Below are positions 18,008 to 26,609 of a stretch of DNA of 64,000 bases, in pieces. Under the pieces are notes generated by a model. It did not search any database. It was not told where the DNA came from and saw nothing but the letters and a program-made list of their open reading frames with translations. Both the position numbers and the translations under genes were made by a program. The stretch comes from JAPOUP01 sp965203605. Its GTDB lineage: Bacteria > Pseudomonadota > Alphaproteobacteria > Rhodobacterales > Rhodobacteraceae. The stretch is taken from positions 2,604,001-2,668,000 of the forward strand of contig OZ241902.1 in NCBI GenBank assembly GCA_965203605.1, given 5' to 3'. How positions within the stretch are numbered: the stretch's first letter is position 1; every line of letters starts with the position of its first letter.

Positions 18008-19510
18008 GAGCCTCTTGCAGAATTCCCCGATCAAGCGGTTTTTTCGGAAACGGGCGCTTTTTTCTGATCGGGGGCCTGGATATGGAGCCGTCCCTCTGGT
18101 ATGAAGCAGGTGCGAAAGCCACAACATGCAGGGAGACGGCTCCATGTCCCTACGATCATCCATATCAGATGCCTGGCAGCGGTTTCAAGGGGAACTTTTC
18201 CCGTCCCTCGCCGGGGAGGTCGGCCCGCTGGGCGTGAGGCACGGCAGGTTCATCGCCGTCCTGGACCTGGTGGAGGTGGAGAGGCACGTCCACTACAGCC
18301 ACCGGGGCGTCGGCAACCCTCCCGCCGACCGCAGGGCGCTGGCTCGGGCCTTCGTCGCCAAGGCGGTGTGGGACATGCCGACCACGACGGTGCTGATCGA
18401 CAGGCTGCGATACGACCCGACGCTGCGCAGGCTGTGCGGCTGGTCCCGCGTGTCGGAGGTGCCCAGTGAATCGACCTTCTCCAGGGCCTTCGCCTGGTTC
18501 GCGGAGACCCGGCTGCCGGAGCGGATGCACGAGGCGCTGGTCCGCGCCGCGTATGCCGGCTCGGTCGTCGGCCACATATCGCGGGACTCGACGGCGATCG
18601 TCGGGCGGGAGAGGCCGGCGCCGAAGCCGAAGCCGCAGGAGCGGCCGAAGCGAAAGCGCGGACGCCCGAAAAAGGGGGAGGAGGTCCCGAGGGAGCCGAC
18701 CCGGCTGGAGCGGCAGCTGCGGGACGGGATGACGGCGGAGGGGATGGCCGACGGGCTGCCGAAAGCCTGCGACACCGGGACGAAACGCAACGCGAAGGGA
18801 TACAGGGAGAGCTGGCGGGGGTACAAGCTCCATATCGACGCCGCCGACGGTGACGTCCCCATCAGCTGCATCCTGACCTCGGCGTCGCTGCACGACAGCC
18901 AGGCCGCCATACCGCTGTCGAAGATGACGGCGCTGCGGGTGGACCACTGTTACGAGCTCATGGACGCGGCCTACGACTCGCTGGAGATCGGGTTCCACGC
19001 CTGCCTCATGGGGCGTGTGGCGATCACCGACACCAACCCCCGCCGCGACGCGGCGCTGAAGGAGCGCCTCAGGAAAGAGGCTCTGGCGCAGCGGAAAGCG
19101 GGCCACATCCGCCATGACCGCGTCCGCTACCGGCAGCGCTCCAGCGTGGAGCGCGTGAACTCCGCCCTGAAGGACTCCTACGGCGCCCGGCATGTCCGTG
19201 TCCGTGGGCACGCCAAGGTGGCCTGCCACCTGTTCTTCGGCGTGCTGGCCCTGACGGTGGAGCAGCTGATGCGGCTCACCATCTGACACCACTGGTTCTG
19301 GCAGATCCGTCCGCCGCGGACGCCGCCCCGGAGGGGACGGCACGGCCAGCCATGCGCGGACGGCGCCCGATGGGCCACAAGCTGCGGCATTCCGCCACAC
19401 TTTGGCTCGTGCAGACGCCCCGGGCACCCGCCGGATCCGGTGTCACGACCCTGGCGGAACCGAAAGGCTGGCCGCGGCCGCCCGAACCGCGATAATTGTG
19501 CAAGAGGCTC
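18008..19510 (+). mobile_element. Insertion sequence, 1,503 bases, with 17-bp ends and 4-bp target duplication
   Basis: The element begins GAGCCTCTTGCAGAATT and its other end, read inward, is GAGCCTCTTGCACAATT (16 of 17 matching). The target duplication ATCC is at 18004-18007 and 19511-19514. It carries one plus-strand transposase gene. Upstream of the gene, CCCCGATCA at about 18023 pairs with TGATCGGGG at about 18066, which could form a hairpin that shields the transposase from outside transcription. Composition is clearly richer in GC than the host gene it splits. The insertion looks recent because the flanks rejoin exactly. Confidence 0.92.
18144..19286 (+). CDS. DDE transposase (IS4/IS5/IS1182-type)
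   Basis: A 380-residue protein from the ATG at 18144, preceded by GGGAGAC; an ATG at 18126 is an alternative. It has an N-terminal DUF772-like part (SEVPSESTFSRAFAWF), a DDE region with RDSTAI and MDAAYDS acidic residues, and a C-terminal RSSVERVNSALKDSYG segment that supplies the catalytic glutamate. A basic linker (PKPKPQERPKRKRGRPKK) lies in the middle. It appears intact and so may be active. I cannot place the exact IS family without a search. Confidence 0.85.
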   Translation: MSLRSSISDAWQRFQGELFPSLAGEVGPLGVRHGRFIAVLDLVEVERHVHYSHRGVGNPPADRRALARAFVAKAVWDMPTTTVLIDRLRYDPTLRRLCGWSRVSEVPSESTFSRAFAWFAETRLPERMHEALVRAAYAGSVVGHISRDSTAIVGRERPAPKPKPQERPKRKRGRPKKGEEVPREPTRLERQLRDGMTAEGMADGLPKACDTGTKRNAKGYRESWRGYKLHIDAADGDVPISCILTSASLHDSQAAIPLSKMTALRVDHCYELMDAAYDSLEIGFHACLMGRVAITDTNPRRDAALKERLRKEALAQRKAGHIRHDRVRYRQRSSVERVNSALKDSYGARHVRVRGHAKVACHLFFGVLALTVEQLMRLTI

Positions 19511-19810
19511 ATCCATCTGGGAGTTTCCTCCCGCCCCCCGAAGCGCAACCTCCATCCGGTCAAAATAGAGATCCTCCGCCATGGTCTGGAGGCTCACGTT
19601 GATTCCAGTGTCGGCCTCGAATTGATCGAGAACGGCACGCACGCCATCGGTAACGGGATGTTCGGGCATCATCACCGTGATGGATCGTCCAGAAAACTGG
19701 CTCCATGAGAAATCGGCAAGAGCTGCCGAGCCTGCGATGCCAAGCGCCAACGATGAAATGACCGCTAGCCGGCTTGTACGATAAAGGGATTTGCGATGCT
19801 GAATCTTCAT

Positions 19811-20365
19811 TATGTTCTCCTAATCATACTTCAGCCGGTGTCCAGATGTTGGTAGGCCGAAGCCACCCATCGCGGACAGCAGCATCGAATTTGTATGAGG
19901 CATTGCGGCCAAATGTCAACCCACTGAGGAATTTGCGCTACAGGGTCTTTCGACGGCCCGAGCGGTGTCAGCGGGCGGCCACATCGGCTGCCCGTGACCC
20001 GCGCACCACGGCTTCTGGATACATGGCCATATGATTTGGTCTCCGCAACGCCTGTCCGCTGCATAGCGGATTGAAAACGCTACGCTTTCAAGAGAAAGAC
20101 CGCCTGGCGGGTCTGGAAGTTCGGTTTAATCGATTTTGTCGACTGGCGGTCCCGGCAATCCCTGCCCGCGCAAGTCGCGGCTGCGCGAAAAATACAAATA
20201 TCGGTGCACTTTGCTCGGCAGGCGGACCTTGGGACAGGATCTATGGCACGCGCGACAGGTTCGCGGAACTTCCGAATGCGCTGACCGCCAGCCACTACAG
20301 GGAAAGCTAAAGAGCATTCCATCCGAGAGCCCGAAACAGCGAGTGCATTTTCCTCGTTGATGTGC
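19811..20365. other. Upstream region of the ABC operon
   Basis: This 555-base stretch between the minus-strand binding-protein gene and the end of the ankyrin gene holds no clear gene. It probably contains the operon promoter. Two palindromes that look like LacI-family sites occur at 20071-20092 and 20128-20135. Confidence 0.45.
20071..20092. promoter_or_regulatory. Possible LacI-family operator
   Basis: TTGAAAACG-CTA-CGCTTTCAA is a near-perfect inverted repeat. It resembles the TTGAAAGCGCTTTCAA operators of alphaproteobacterial LacI regulators but with a wider centre. A second palindrome, AATCGATT at 20128-20135, fits the AANCGNTT core. Both lie 260-330 bases before the binding-protein start. 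No regulator gene is in the window. Confidence 0.35.
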
Positions 20366-21877
20366 CTACTCGAACCGGGCTTCGTTGAGTCTCCAGAAGG
20401 CATCCGTGTTCTGCAGCCTGTCGTTCGCCTTTGCCAAATCGAGCGGGATCCTTCCGTCTCCAGCGCGTGCCTTCGGGTTCGCTCCGGCATCAAGAAGTGC
20501 GATGACCGTCCCGGCATTGCCAAGCGACGCCGCCCGATGAAGGGGCGTGAAACCACGCTCGTCGCGGGCCTCAATGCGGGCTCCATAGGTCAGCAAGGTG
20601 ATGACAGTCTCGGCAGTGCCACCCGACGCCGCCGAATGAAGGGGCGTGAAACCATACTTGCCGCGGGCCTCGATCTCGGCACCCGCCTCCAGCAGCGCGA
20701 TGACCGTCCCGGCAGTGCCAAGCGACGCCGCCCAATGAAGGGGCGTGAAACCATACTTGCCGCGGGCCTCGATCTCGGCACCCGCCTCCAGCAGCGCGAT
20801 GACCGTCCCGGCAGTGTCATGCGACGCCGCCCGATGAAGGGGCGTGAAACCACGCTCGTCGCGGGCCTCAATGCGGGCTCCATAGGTCAGCAAGGCGATG
20901 ACAGTCTCGGCAGTGCCACCCGACGCCGCCCGATGAAGGGGCGTGAAACCATCCTCGTCGCGGGCCTCGATCTCGGCACCCGCCTCCAGCAGCGCGATGA
21001 CCGTCCCGGCAGTGCCACCCGACGCCGCCCAATGAAGGGGCGTGAAACCATACTTGCCGCGGGCCTCGATCTCGGCACCCGCCTCCAGCAGCGCGATGAC
21101 CGTCCCGGCAGTGCCACCCGACGCCGCCCAATGAAGGGGCGTGAAACCATACTTGCCGCGGGCCTCGATCTCGGCACCCGCCTCCAGCAGCGCGATGACC
21201 GTCCCGGCAGTGTCATGCGACGCCGCCCGATGAAGGGGCGTGAAACCACGCTCGTCGCGGGCCTCAATGCGGGCTCCATAGGTCAGCAAGGCGATGACAG
21301 TCTCGGCAGTGCCACCCGACGCCGCCCGATGAAGGGGCGTGAAACCATCCTCGTCGCGGGCCTCGATCTCGGCACCCGCCTCCAGCAGCGCGATGACCGT
21401 CCCGGCAGTGCCACCCGACGCCGCCCAATGAAGGGGCGTGAAACCATACTTGCCGCGGGCCTCGATCTCGGCACCCGCCTCCAGCAGCGCGATGACCGTC
21501 CCGGCATTGCCAAGCGACGCCGCCCGATGAAGGGGCGTGAAACCACTCTCGTCGCGGGCCTCAATGCGGGCTCCATAGGTCAGCAAGGTGATGACAGTCT
21601 CGGCAGTGCCACCCGACGCCGCCGAATGAAGGGGCGTGAAACCATCCTCGTCGCGGGCCTCGACGTCTGCTCCTGCCGCAACACAACGTTCAACACTGTC
21701 CGCATCGGCGACCTCGAAGAAATCTCGAGTGTTCCAGTTCAGGCAGCCGGGCTCATCATCTGCCTCGGGTTGACTGGCCCGCAATTGGCCATCCTGAAAC
21801 GCAATGTTGTCTTCACTGGCCTCGGCGGGGGATGCCGCTAGAACGAGGGTGACAGCGATTAGGACGCGTGGCGACAT
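20366..21877 (-). CDS. Secreted ankyrin-repeat protein
   Basis: A 503-residue protein with a signal peptide (MSPRVLIAVTLVLAASPAEASE) and twelve near-identical 33-residue ankyrin repeats, each with the GFTPLH core, plus a degenerate thirteenth (GRIPLDLAKAND). A short N-terminal region has CLNWNTRDFFEVAD. Repeats differ mainly in three residues before GFTPLH (DED, DER, DES or GKY). Repeats 4-7 are repeated as 8-11, a 396-base duplication. The protein should act in the periplasm or outside the cell, probably binding proteins. GAAGG precedes the ATG. The opposite strand is also open over the repeats, which I treat as an artefact. Confidence 0.88.
   Translation of the reverse strand: MSPRVLIAVTLVLAASPAEASEDNIAFQDGQLRASQPEADDEPGCLNWNTRDFFEVADADSVERCVAAGADVEARDEDGFTPLHSAASGGTAETVITLLTYGARIEARDESGFTPLHRAASLGNAGTVIALLEAGAEIEARGKYGFTPLHWAASGGTAGTVIALLEAGAEIEARDEDGFTPLHRAASGGTAETVIALLTYGARIEARDERGFTPLHRAASHDTAGTVIALLEAGAEIEARGKYGFTPLHWAASGGTAGTVIALLEAGAEIEARGKYGFTPLHWAASGGTAGTVIALLEAGAEIEARDEDGFTPLHRAASGGTAETVIALLTYGARIEARDERGFTPLHRAASHDTAGTVIALLEAGAEIEARGKYGFTPLHWAASLGTAGTVIALLEAGAEIEARGKYGFTPLHSAASGGTAETVITLLTYGARIEARDERGFTPLHRAASLGNAGTVIALLDAGANPKARAGDGRIPLDLAKANDRLQNTDAFWRLNEARFE
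20500..21660. repeat. Tandem 99-bp ankyrin-coding repeats with a 396-bp higher-order duplication
   Basis: About twelve copies of a 99-base unit lie head to tail, with long stretches identical at the DNA level. The block beginning GCAGTGTCAT at 20811 recurs at 21207, exactly 396 bases (four units) away. This indicates recent amplification or gene conversion and predicts copy-number changes by slippage or recombination. Confidence 0.9.
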
Positions 21878-22681
21878 CGTCTCGACCCTTCCTTCGTTGG
21901 AGCGTCATTCCAGAAATTGCAGGCCGGGCCCCACTTCCACTCCGACGTGCAACACCGGCCATTTCCGCAACCGGCGCACAGCCCGGGCGGAGGAAATGAC
22001 CAGAAGGCGGAATTTCTGGCCTCCGGTAACCGGCGGTCCAAGCACGGGACGGCTTCGATCATGTTGTAAGGGAGCATATCCTTGTCTTCAGGTCAGCGCA
22101 ACACGCCACAGGGATGGTCGGGCCGGCCAAGCAGTCCAGACTACGCTGCGTGACCGAGCGCGAACCATGTCGGCAGTCAGCCGACCAGCCTGCTAACATC
22201 GCAGGTGCCGCGAAAATTCCACAGCGCAACCGCCCTTGCGCACCAGAAACTACTTTCCGGATCATTGCTCTCGGCATTAATGGTAGCATAAACCACGACG
22301 CTCCTGACCTCTCAATCATGTACAACCCTCTGTTTGAGCCAATCACCCCAATGTGAACTCACAAAATGTGCTCAACGATCAAGCAAGCTGACGAGATAGA
22401 AAGGAGCTTCGCCACTGAACCTAACAAAGGCGCATTTTGCCAACTTGAACATCAGAAGCACTTGCGGTCGCAGAAAGGGCAGTGGGCCAATGGCTTTCGC
22501 AGCATGTCGGAACAGCTACTGTCGTCCAGATACCCGCCAGATCCGAAGATCGAGCCACTGCGGTGACGGTCTGGCTATTGAGCTGCAGACGCCAGGACAC
22601 AAAGCACCCAGCGTTCAGATGAAATAGAGCCGCACTCAGCAGACCTGGGCGCACTGGATGCAAAGCTACAGGAAAGATCTC
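21878..22681. other. Intergenic region, 804 bases
   Basis: I see no gene with supporting motifs. It contains a distant inverted repeat, CCAGAAATT near 21911 and AATTTCTGG near 22011, but no transposase. The ankyrin gene's upstream signals should lie near 21880-22000 on the minus strand. At 22671-22696 GGAAAGATC pairs with GATCTTTCC across the rpmG stop codon and could help end the rpmG transcript, but there is no clear T-run. Confidence 0.45.
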
Positions 22682-22849
22682 CTACTTGATCTTTCCTTCC
22701 CGATATTCGACATGTTTGCGGGCCACGGGATCGTATTTCCGCATTGACATCTTTTCGGTCATTTTTCGGGTGTTCTTTCGGGTCACATAGAAATGGCCCG
22801 TATCGGCTGTGGAGTTCAGGCGTATCTTGATCGTTGTGGGCTTTGCCAT
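22682..22849 (-). CDS. rpmG: 50S ribosomal protein L33
   Basis: A 55-residue protein from the ATG at 22849 (MAKPTTIKIRLNSTADTG...). Length and sequence match bacterial L33 of the cysteine-free type, ending KHVEYREGKIK. It binds the E-site region of the large subunit. A purine-rich GGAGCAAGAGAG precedes the ATG; readings from further upstream add residues not found in L33. Lack of the CxxC zinc motifs implies zinc-independent L33. Confidence 0.95.
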   Translation of the reverse strand: MAKPTTIKIRLNSTADTGHFYVTRKNTRKMTEKMSMRKYDPVARKHVEYREGKIK

Positions 22850-22989
22850 CTCTCTTGCTCCTTGGCAGGGCGGCATAGCACCGGCCCGACATAACCTAAG
22901 GTCCGCGGTTTAGCCGACCGAACGGGAAAGTCAACTGAATTCGTCCTGATGCCCAACGTCCTTAAAATCGGTCGATGAATTCCGGTTCG

Positions 22990-23378
22990 GCGCACGGACG
23001 GCCTATAAGCCGGATTCTGTCCCCGGTGGTGGTCACCACCGTTGGACGGCCATTCATCTATGGCATCTGTCTCCAGACACCTATTGCTGCCTACCCGAAC
23101 CTCCGGAGCCAAAGCTTCTCGGCGGATTCACCGCACGAGGTTCCTATTCGGCATTGCTCCCGGCGGGGCTTGCCATGCCGGTCCGGTTGCCCGTCCCGCG
23201 GTGGGCTCTTACCCCACCGTTTCACCCTTACCCAGTTCTCTGGGCGGTCTGTTCTCTGTGACGCTTTCCCTCGGGTTACCCCGGCCGGGTGTTACCCGGC
23301 GCCGTTGCTTTGTGGAGTCCGGACTTTCCTCCAATGACGGCTCAAAGCGCCATCAGCGACCGTCCAGCCATCCGTGCG
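22990..23378 (-). ncRNA. rnpB: RNase P RNA, bacterial class A
   Basis: On the minus strand the conserved 5' core GGAGGAAAGTCCGGACTCC is at about 23317-23335, and the 3' core ACAGAATCCGGCTTATAGGC is at about 23002-23021. Between them are the expected paired regions, for example GGTGGGGTAAGAGCCCACCGC and GGTAACCCGAGGGAAAGCGT. Ends are estimated from pairing of CGGATGGCTGGACGG at the 5' end. This RNA is the catalytic part of RNase P, which trims tRNA 5' leaders. Its 5' end is only about 10 bases from the amidase stop codon, so its promoter must lie inside that gene or it is processed from a read-through transcript. Confidence 0.95.
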
Positions 23379-23387
23379 GTAGGGAGA

Positions 23388-24101
23388 TTAAATTCTCGCC
23401 GAAATACCGTCAACCGGGAAGCGGCGCGCCAAACCTCGCATTGCCACCAGGTCACTCTCGGAAATCCGGCCTTCCATGTGGGGACGAAACCGCAGTCGAA
23501 ACGCCGCTAGCAGGATTTCGGAATCAACGTCAGGATACCCGAATTCCAACGCCGCGGTGCGGAATTCCACTTCGTGAGACAAAACTCCAGCCTGTTCTTC
23601 CGGCAGAACGGAAGCTGCGTGCGATTCCTCTTCTGGCCAGACCGACAGACGCGATAGCGCGAGCCTTCTCCAGTCAAATTTCGGGCCTGGATCCCTCTTC
23701 CGCGTGGGAGCCATGTCAGAATGCGCGATGATCCGTTCAGGAGGAATGGACCAACGATTCATGATCTCCCGGAGCAACGCTTCGAGCGCAGCCATCTGCG
23801 GCTCCGGAAACGGCCGTCCGCCATCGTTATCCAGTTCAATTCCTATGGAGCGTGAGTTTACATCCGGCATTCCACCCCAGCTTCCGGACCCCGCATGCCA
23901 TGCCCGATACTCTTCATCGACCAGACAGTATGTCTCTCCGACGCATGCAATCAGGTAGTGAGCCGAAACCTGAAAGTCCGGTGTGCAAAGCCGCTCCAGA
24001 GCCGCCTCGGCGCTCGCCATTGCGGTACCGTGCAGGACAACCACGTCCGGCCGGGCACCATCTCGGCGTTGACCAAAGTTTGGAGATGGGAACTCTATCA
24101 C
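23388..24101 (-). CDS. N-acetylmuramoyl-L-alanine amidase, AmpD-like (Amidase_2)
   Basis: A 237-residue cytoplasmic-looking protein with no signal peptide. Zinc-amidase landmarks are VVLHGTAM (first His), SIGIELDNDG (acidic strand), AHSDMAPTRKRDPG (second His and Asp) and a C-terminal peptidoglycan-binding-like helical region (LEFGYPDVDSEILLAAFRLRFRPHMEGR). The family cleaves the lactyl-amide bond of muropeptides for wall recycling. The start overlaps the stop of the lipoprotein gene (ATGA), so these two form an operon continuing from gatCA. Confidence 0.88.
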   Translation of the reverse strand: MIEFPSPNFGQRRDGARPDVVVLHGTAMASAEAALERLCTPDFQVSAHYLIACVGETYCLVDEEYRAWHAGSGSWGGMPDVNSRSIGIELDNDGGRPFPEPQMAALEALLREIMNRWSIPPERIIAHSDMAPTRKRDPGPKFDWRRLALSRLSVWPEEESHAASVLPEEQAGVLSHEVEFRTAALEFGYPDVDSEILLAAFRLRFRPHMEGRISESDLVAMRGLARRFPVDGISARI

Positions 24102-24835
24102 CCGCCTTCGGCCAAAATGTCGCGGAAAGGCGTAGGATCCCAGCCGCAGGCAAATCCGTCGCCGTCAGGATCAAGGCCGTTCCAGTTTCTTCGAGGGCCA
24201 CCATTCGCCAGAAAAGCTTCCTGCGCGAAGTCCTCAATGGCAAAGCTGGCGCAGTTCCTCTGGTAGCGTCTTTCTGAGAAAATTATACTGCGAGGCCAGA
24301 CCTGTTCGCCCACCACGTTAGCGGTTGAAAGTGCGAATTCCACGATGCTGGGGAGAGGTTCGTCGCCACGCTTTGGCAATTCGCTATATCTGATCTCCAG
24401 ATATGCCTCGCGCTGTGCCTTGAGCCGAGAGGCATCGCTTTCGATGGTCTGCCGGTCCGAGACCGCATCAAAATCCTGCTCATTCGAGATCGGGTTCGGG
24501 GTGGCCTCCCCGGTCTCCGATTCAGGCGCACTGGCCAGATCTCCCGACGAATTGACTTCCTCTCCGGCGATTTCCGCTTGCCTGGTATCGCCGGGTTCAT
24601 CGCCATCTTCCGGTGACGCACCCTCAACCCCAGCGTCGTTCGTCATCGAAGCGTCATGGCCGTGGTCGAGGTTCGTAATGGCAGTATCGGCATCCACCAC
24701 GGGAATCTGCCCCTCAGGCCCGTCGAGTCCAGATTCATCAGGCACCGGCTCACATGCCACCAGTGCGACAACACACAGAGTCTGGACGGACCGAAGCATG
24801 ACCTGCGTCACCGCTCGCTTCATCAAAGCGGTCAT
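24098..24835 (-). CDS. Lipoprotein with a C-terminal calcium-binding-like (excalibur-type) segment
   Basis: A 245-residue protein from the ATG at 24835, which overlaps the gatA stop (ATGA). The signal peptide ends in a lipobox, LVACE. Residues about 30-120 are a low-complexity acidic linker. The C-terminus has NWNGLDPDGDGFACGWDP, the DxDxDGxxC pattern of excalibur domains, plus a second cysteine (RNCASF). No enzyme domain is recognised. Sitting between gatA and a cell-wall amidase, it may act at the envelope, but this is only inference. Confidence 0.75.
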   Translation of the reverse strand: MTALMKRAVTQVMLRSVQTLCVVALVACEPVPDESGLDGPEGQIPVVDADTAITNLDHGHDASMTNDAGVEGASPEDGDEPGDTRQAEIAGEEVNSSGDLASAPESETGEATPNPISNEQDFDAVSDRQTIESDASRLKAQREAYLEIRYSELPKRGDEPLPSIVEFALSTANVVGEQVWPRSIIFSERRYQRNCASFAIEDFAQEAFLANGGPRRNWNGLDPDGDGFACGWDPTPFRDILAEGG

Positions 24836-26325
24836 TGCCACCAACGGTCCGGCCTGGACGCAAAGCCTGCCGCTCTTTCAAGCGCGTAAGCGTGATTCAG
24901 TAGACCACCCTCTTCCCAAGGTCGGCCAATCAACTGCAACCCCAATGGCAGGCCCTGTGCATCCAGCCCTACAGGTATCGAAACTCCTGGCAGTCCCGCC
25001 AGATTGACGGTAACGGTAAAGATGTCATTGAGATACATCCTTACCGGATCCGAGTCGATCAACTGACCCAATCCGAACGCCGCCGATGGTGTCGTCGGCG
25101 TCAGTATGACATCGATTCCGTCTGCGAACGCCAATTCGAAATCGCGCTTGATCAGTGCCCTTACCTTTCGTGCCCGATTATAGTAGGCATCGTAGAATCC
25201 CGCGCTCAGCACATAGGTTCCGATCATCACCCGCCGCTGCACCTCCAGGCCAAAGCCCTCGGCGCGGGTCCTCTCGTACATTTCGGTCACGCCTTCGCCG
25301 TGCCCCAGTCTCGCTCTTCGGCCATATCGGACACCGTCGTAACGCGCCAGATTCGAGGAAGCTTCCGCAGGAGCGATCACGTAATAAGCCGGCAACGCGT
25401 ATGCGGTGTGTGGAAGCGAAATGTCTACGATGCTGGCACCGGCATCGAGCAACATTTCCTGGCCGCTCGCCCACAGTCTCTCGATATCCTTCGGCATACC
25501 CTCAACACGATACTCCCTCGGAATTCCGATTTTCCTTCCCCGGATATCTCCGGTCAGCGCTGCCTCAAAATCGGGCACGGCCAGGTCGGCTGACGTCGAG
25601 TCCTTTGGATCGTGCCCCGCCATGCTACCAAGCATGATCGCGGCGTCTCGTACATCCTTCGTCATGGGCCCTGCCTGATCAAGCGATGAGGCGAAGGCGA
25701 CAATGCCCCAGCGCGAACAGCGGCCATAGGTGGGTTTGAGCCCGGTAATTCCGGTGAACGCGGCTGGCTGCCTTATTGAACCACCGGTATCCGTCCCGGT
25801 GGCACCAATGCACAGGTTCGCCGCGACTGCGGCCGCTGAGCCGCCCGACGAACCGCCGGGCACCAGAGGCGTGTCGTCATTATGCCGCCTCCAGGGGCTG
25901 ACGACATTGCCGTACGCCGAACTCTCGTTGCTGGAGCCCATGGCGAATTCGTCCATGTTCAGTTTGCCAAGCATGACAGAACCTGCGTCAATCAGGTTCT
26001 GAGTCACCGTGGATTCATATTCCGGACGGAATCCTTCAAGAATGCGGCTGGCCGCTTGGGTTGGCACATCTTTAGTGCAGAACAGATCCTTGATTCCGAC
26101 CGGAATGCCACACATTGAGGGCGCGTCACCGCTGGCAATCCTGATATCGGCTGCCTTCGCCCGTTCAAATGCGATTTCCGGAGTGCGATGGACGAAGGCG
26201 TTCAGCGCATCGGCTGCGTCGATCTCGGACAGGCAGGCCTCGGTCAACTCAACAGACGTGATTTCACCATCCCGCAACCTTGAACGCGCTTCCGAAATGG
26301 TCAGTGCCGACAGTCTCTCTGTCAT
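24832..26325 (-). CDS. gatA: Aspartyl/glutamyl-tRNA amidotransferase subunit A
   Basis: A 497-residue amidase-signature protein. The Ser-cisSer-Lys triad is visible: Lys in GIPVGIKDLFCTKD, and the serines in GGSSGGSAAAVAANLCIGATGTDTGGSIRQPA. In the GatCAB complex it hydrolyses glutamine to supply ammonia for converting Glu-tRNA-Gln and Asp-tRNA-Asn. Its start overlaps gatC by four bases. gatB is not adjacent, which is common in alphaproteobacteria. The window's gltX fits the same indirect Gln-tRNA route. Confidence 0.96.
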   Translation of the reverse strand: MTERLSALTISEARSRLRDGEITSVELTEACLSEIDAADALNAFVHRTPEIAFERAKAADIRIASGDAPSMCGIPVGIKDLFCTKDVPTQAASRILEGFRPEYESTVTQNLIDAGSVMLGKLNMDEFAMGSSNESSAYGNVVSPWRRHNDDTPLVPGGSSGGSAAAVAANLCIGATGTDTGGSIRQPAAFTGITGLKPTYGRCSRWGIVAFASSLDQAGPMTKDVRDAAIMLGSMAGHDPKDSTSADLAVPDFEAALTGDIRGRKIGIPREYRVEGMPKDIERLWASGQEMLLDAGASIVDISLPHTAYALPAYYVIAPAEASSNLARYDGVRYGRRARLGHGEGVTEMYERTRAEGFGLEVQRRVMIGTYVLSAGFYDAYYNRARKVRALIKRDFELAFADGIDVILTPTTPSAAFGLGQLIDSDPVRMYLNDIFTVTVNLAGLPGVSIPVGLDAQGLPLGLQLIGRPWEEGGLLNHAYALERAAGFASRPDRWWQ

Positions 26326-26609
26326 TCGACGACCTTCGGCACCACGAAGAAGCCTTCACGGGCGTCTGGCGCATTCGACAGTATCCGGCTCTGCATATCG
26401 CCATCCGTAATCGCATCAAGCCGACGCTTGAGCCGCATCGGAGTGACCGACACCATAGGCTCGACGCCATCCACATCCACCTCGTTGAGTTTCTCGATGA
26501 AACCCAGGATATCATTGAATTCGCGTGCCAGTTCGGGAAGCGCGTGATCCTCTACGCTGATGCGGGCCAGTTTCGCAACGTCGGCAGCCTTTTTCAGATC
26601 GATCGACAT
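26322..26609 (-). CDS. gatC: Aspartyl/glutamyl-tRNA amidotransferase subunit C
   Basis: A 95-residue protein from the ATG at 26609 (MSIDLKKAADVAKLARISV). It has the helical N-terminus and the C-terminal NAPDAREGFFVVPKVVE block typical of GatC, which wraps around GatA and GatB to stabilise the complex. An 18-codon in-frame extension exists but lacks homology. Its stop overlaps the gatA start. Confidence 0.95.
   Translation of the reverse strand: MSIDLKKAADVAKLARISVEDHALPELAREFNDILGFIEKLNEVDVDGVEPMVSVTPMRLKRRLDAITDGDMQSRILSNAPDAREGFFVVPKVVE

Larger units (their letters stand above)
16936..19810 (-). pseudogene. ABC sugar-type substrate-binding protein, split by an insertion sequence
   Basis: The gene starts at ATG 19810 behind AGGAGAACATA and encodes a signal peptide (MKIQHRKSLYR...SAALADF) and about 100 residues up to GNSQMD. 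After a 1,503-base insertion it resumes with VYFLPMDSTAYTQ at 18003 and runs to 16936, about 350 further residues ending in FRKLVAN. Removing the insertion and one copy of ATCC restores one uninterrupted reading frame of about 455 residues, so the host gene was intact before the insertion. The family is the CUT1 (family 1) extracellular binding proteins. The insertion probably also blocks read-through into the operon. Confidence 0.9.

Noticed and set aside
20357..21841. Long plus-strand open frame (494 codons) across the ankyrin gene
   Set aside because: It is the antisense of the repeated ankyrin units and only repeats GRETILAAGLDLG-type strings; the minus strand has a signal peptide and a real ankyrin fold.
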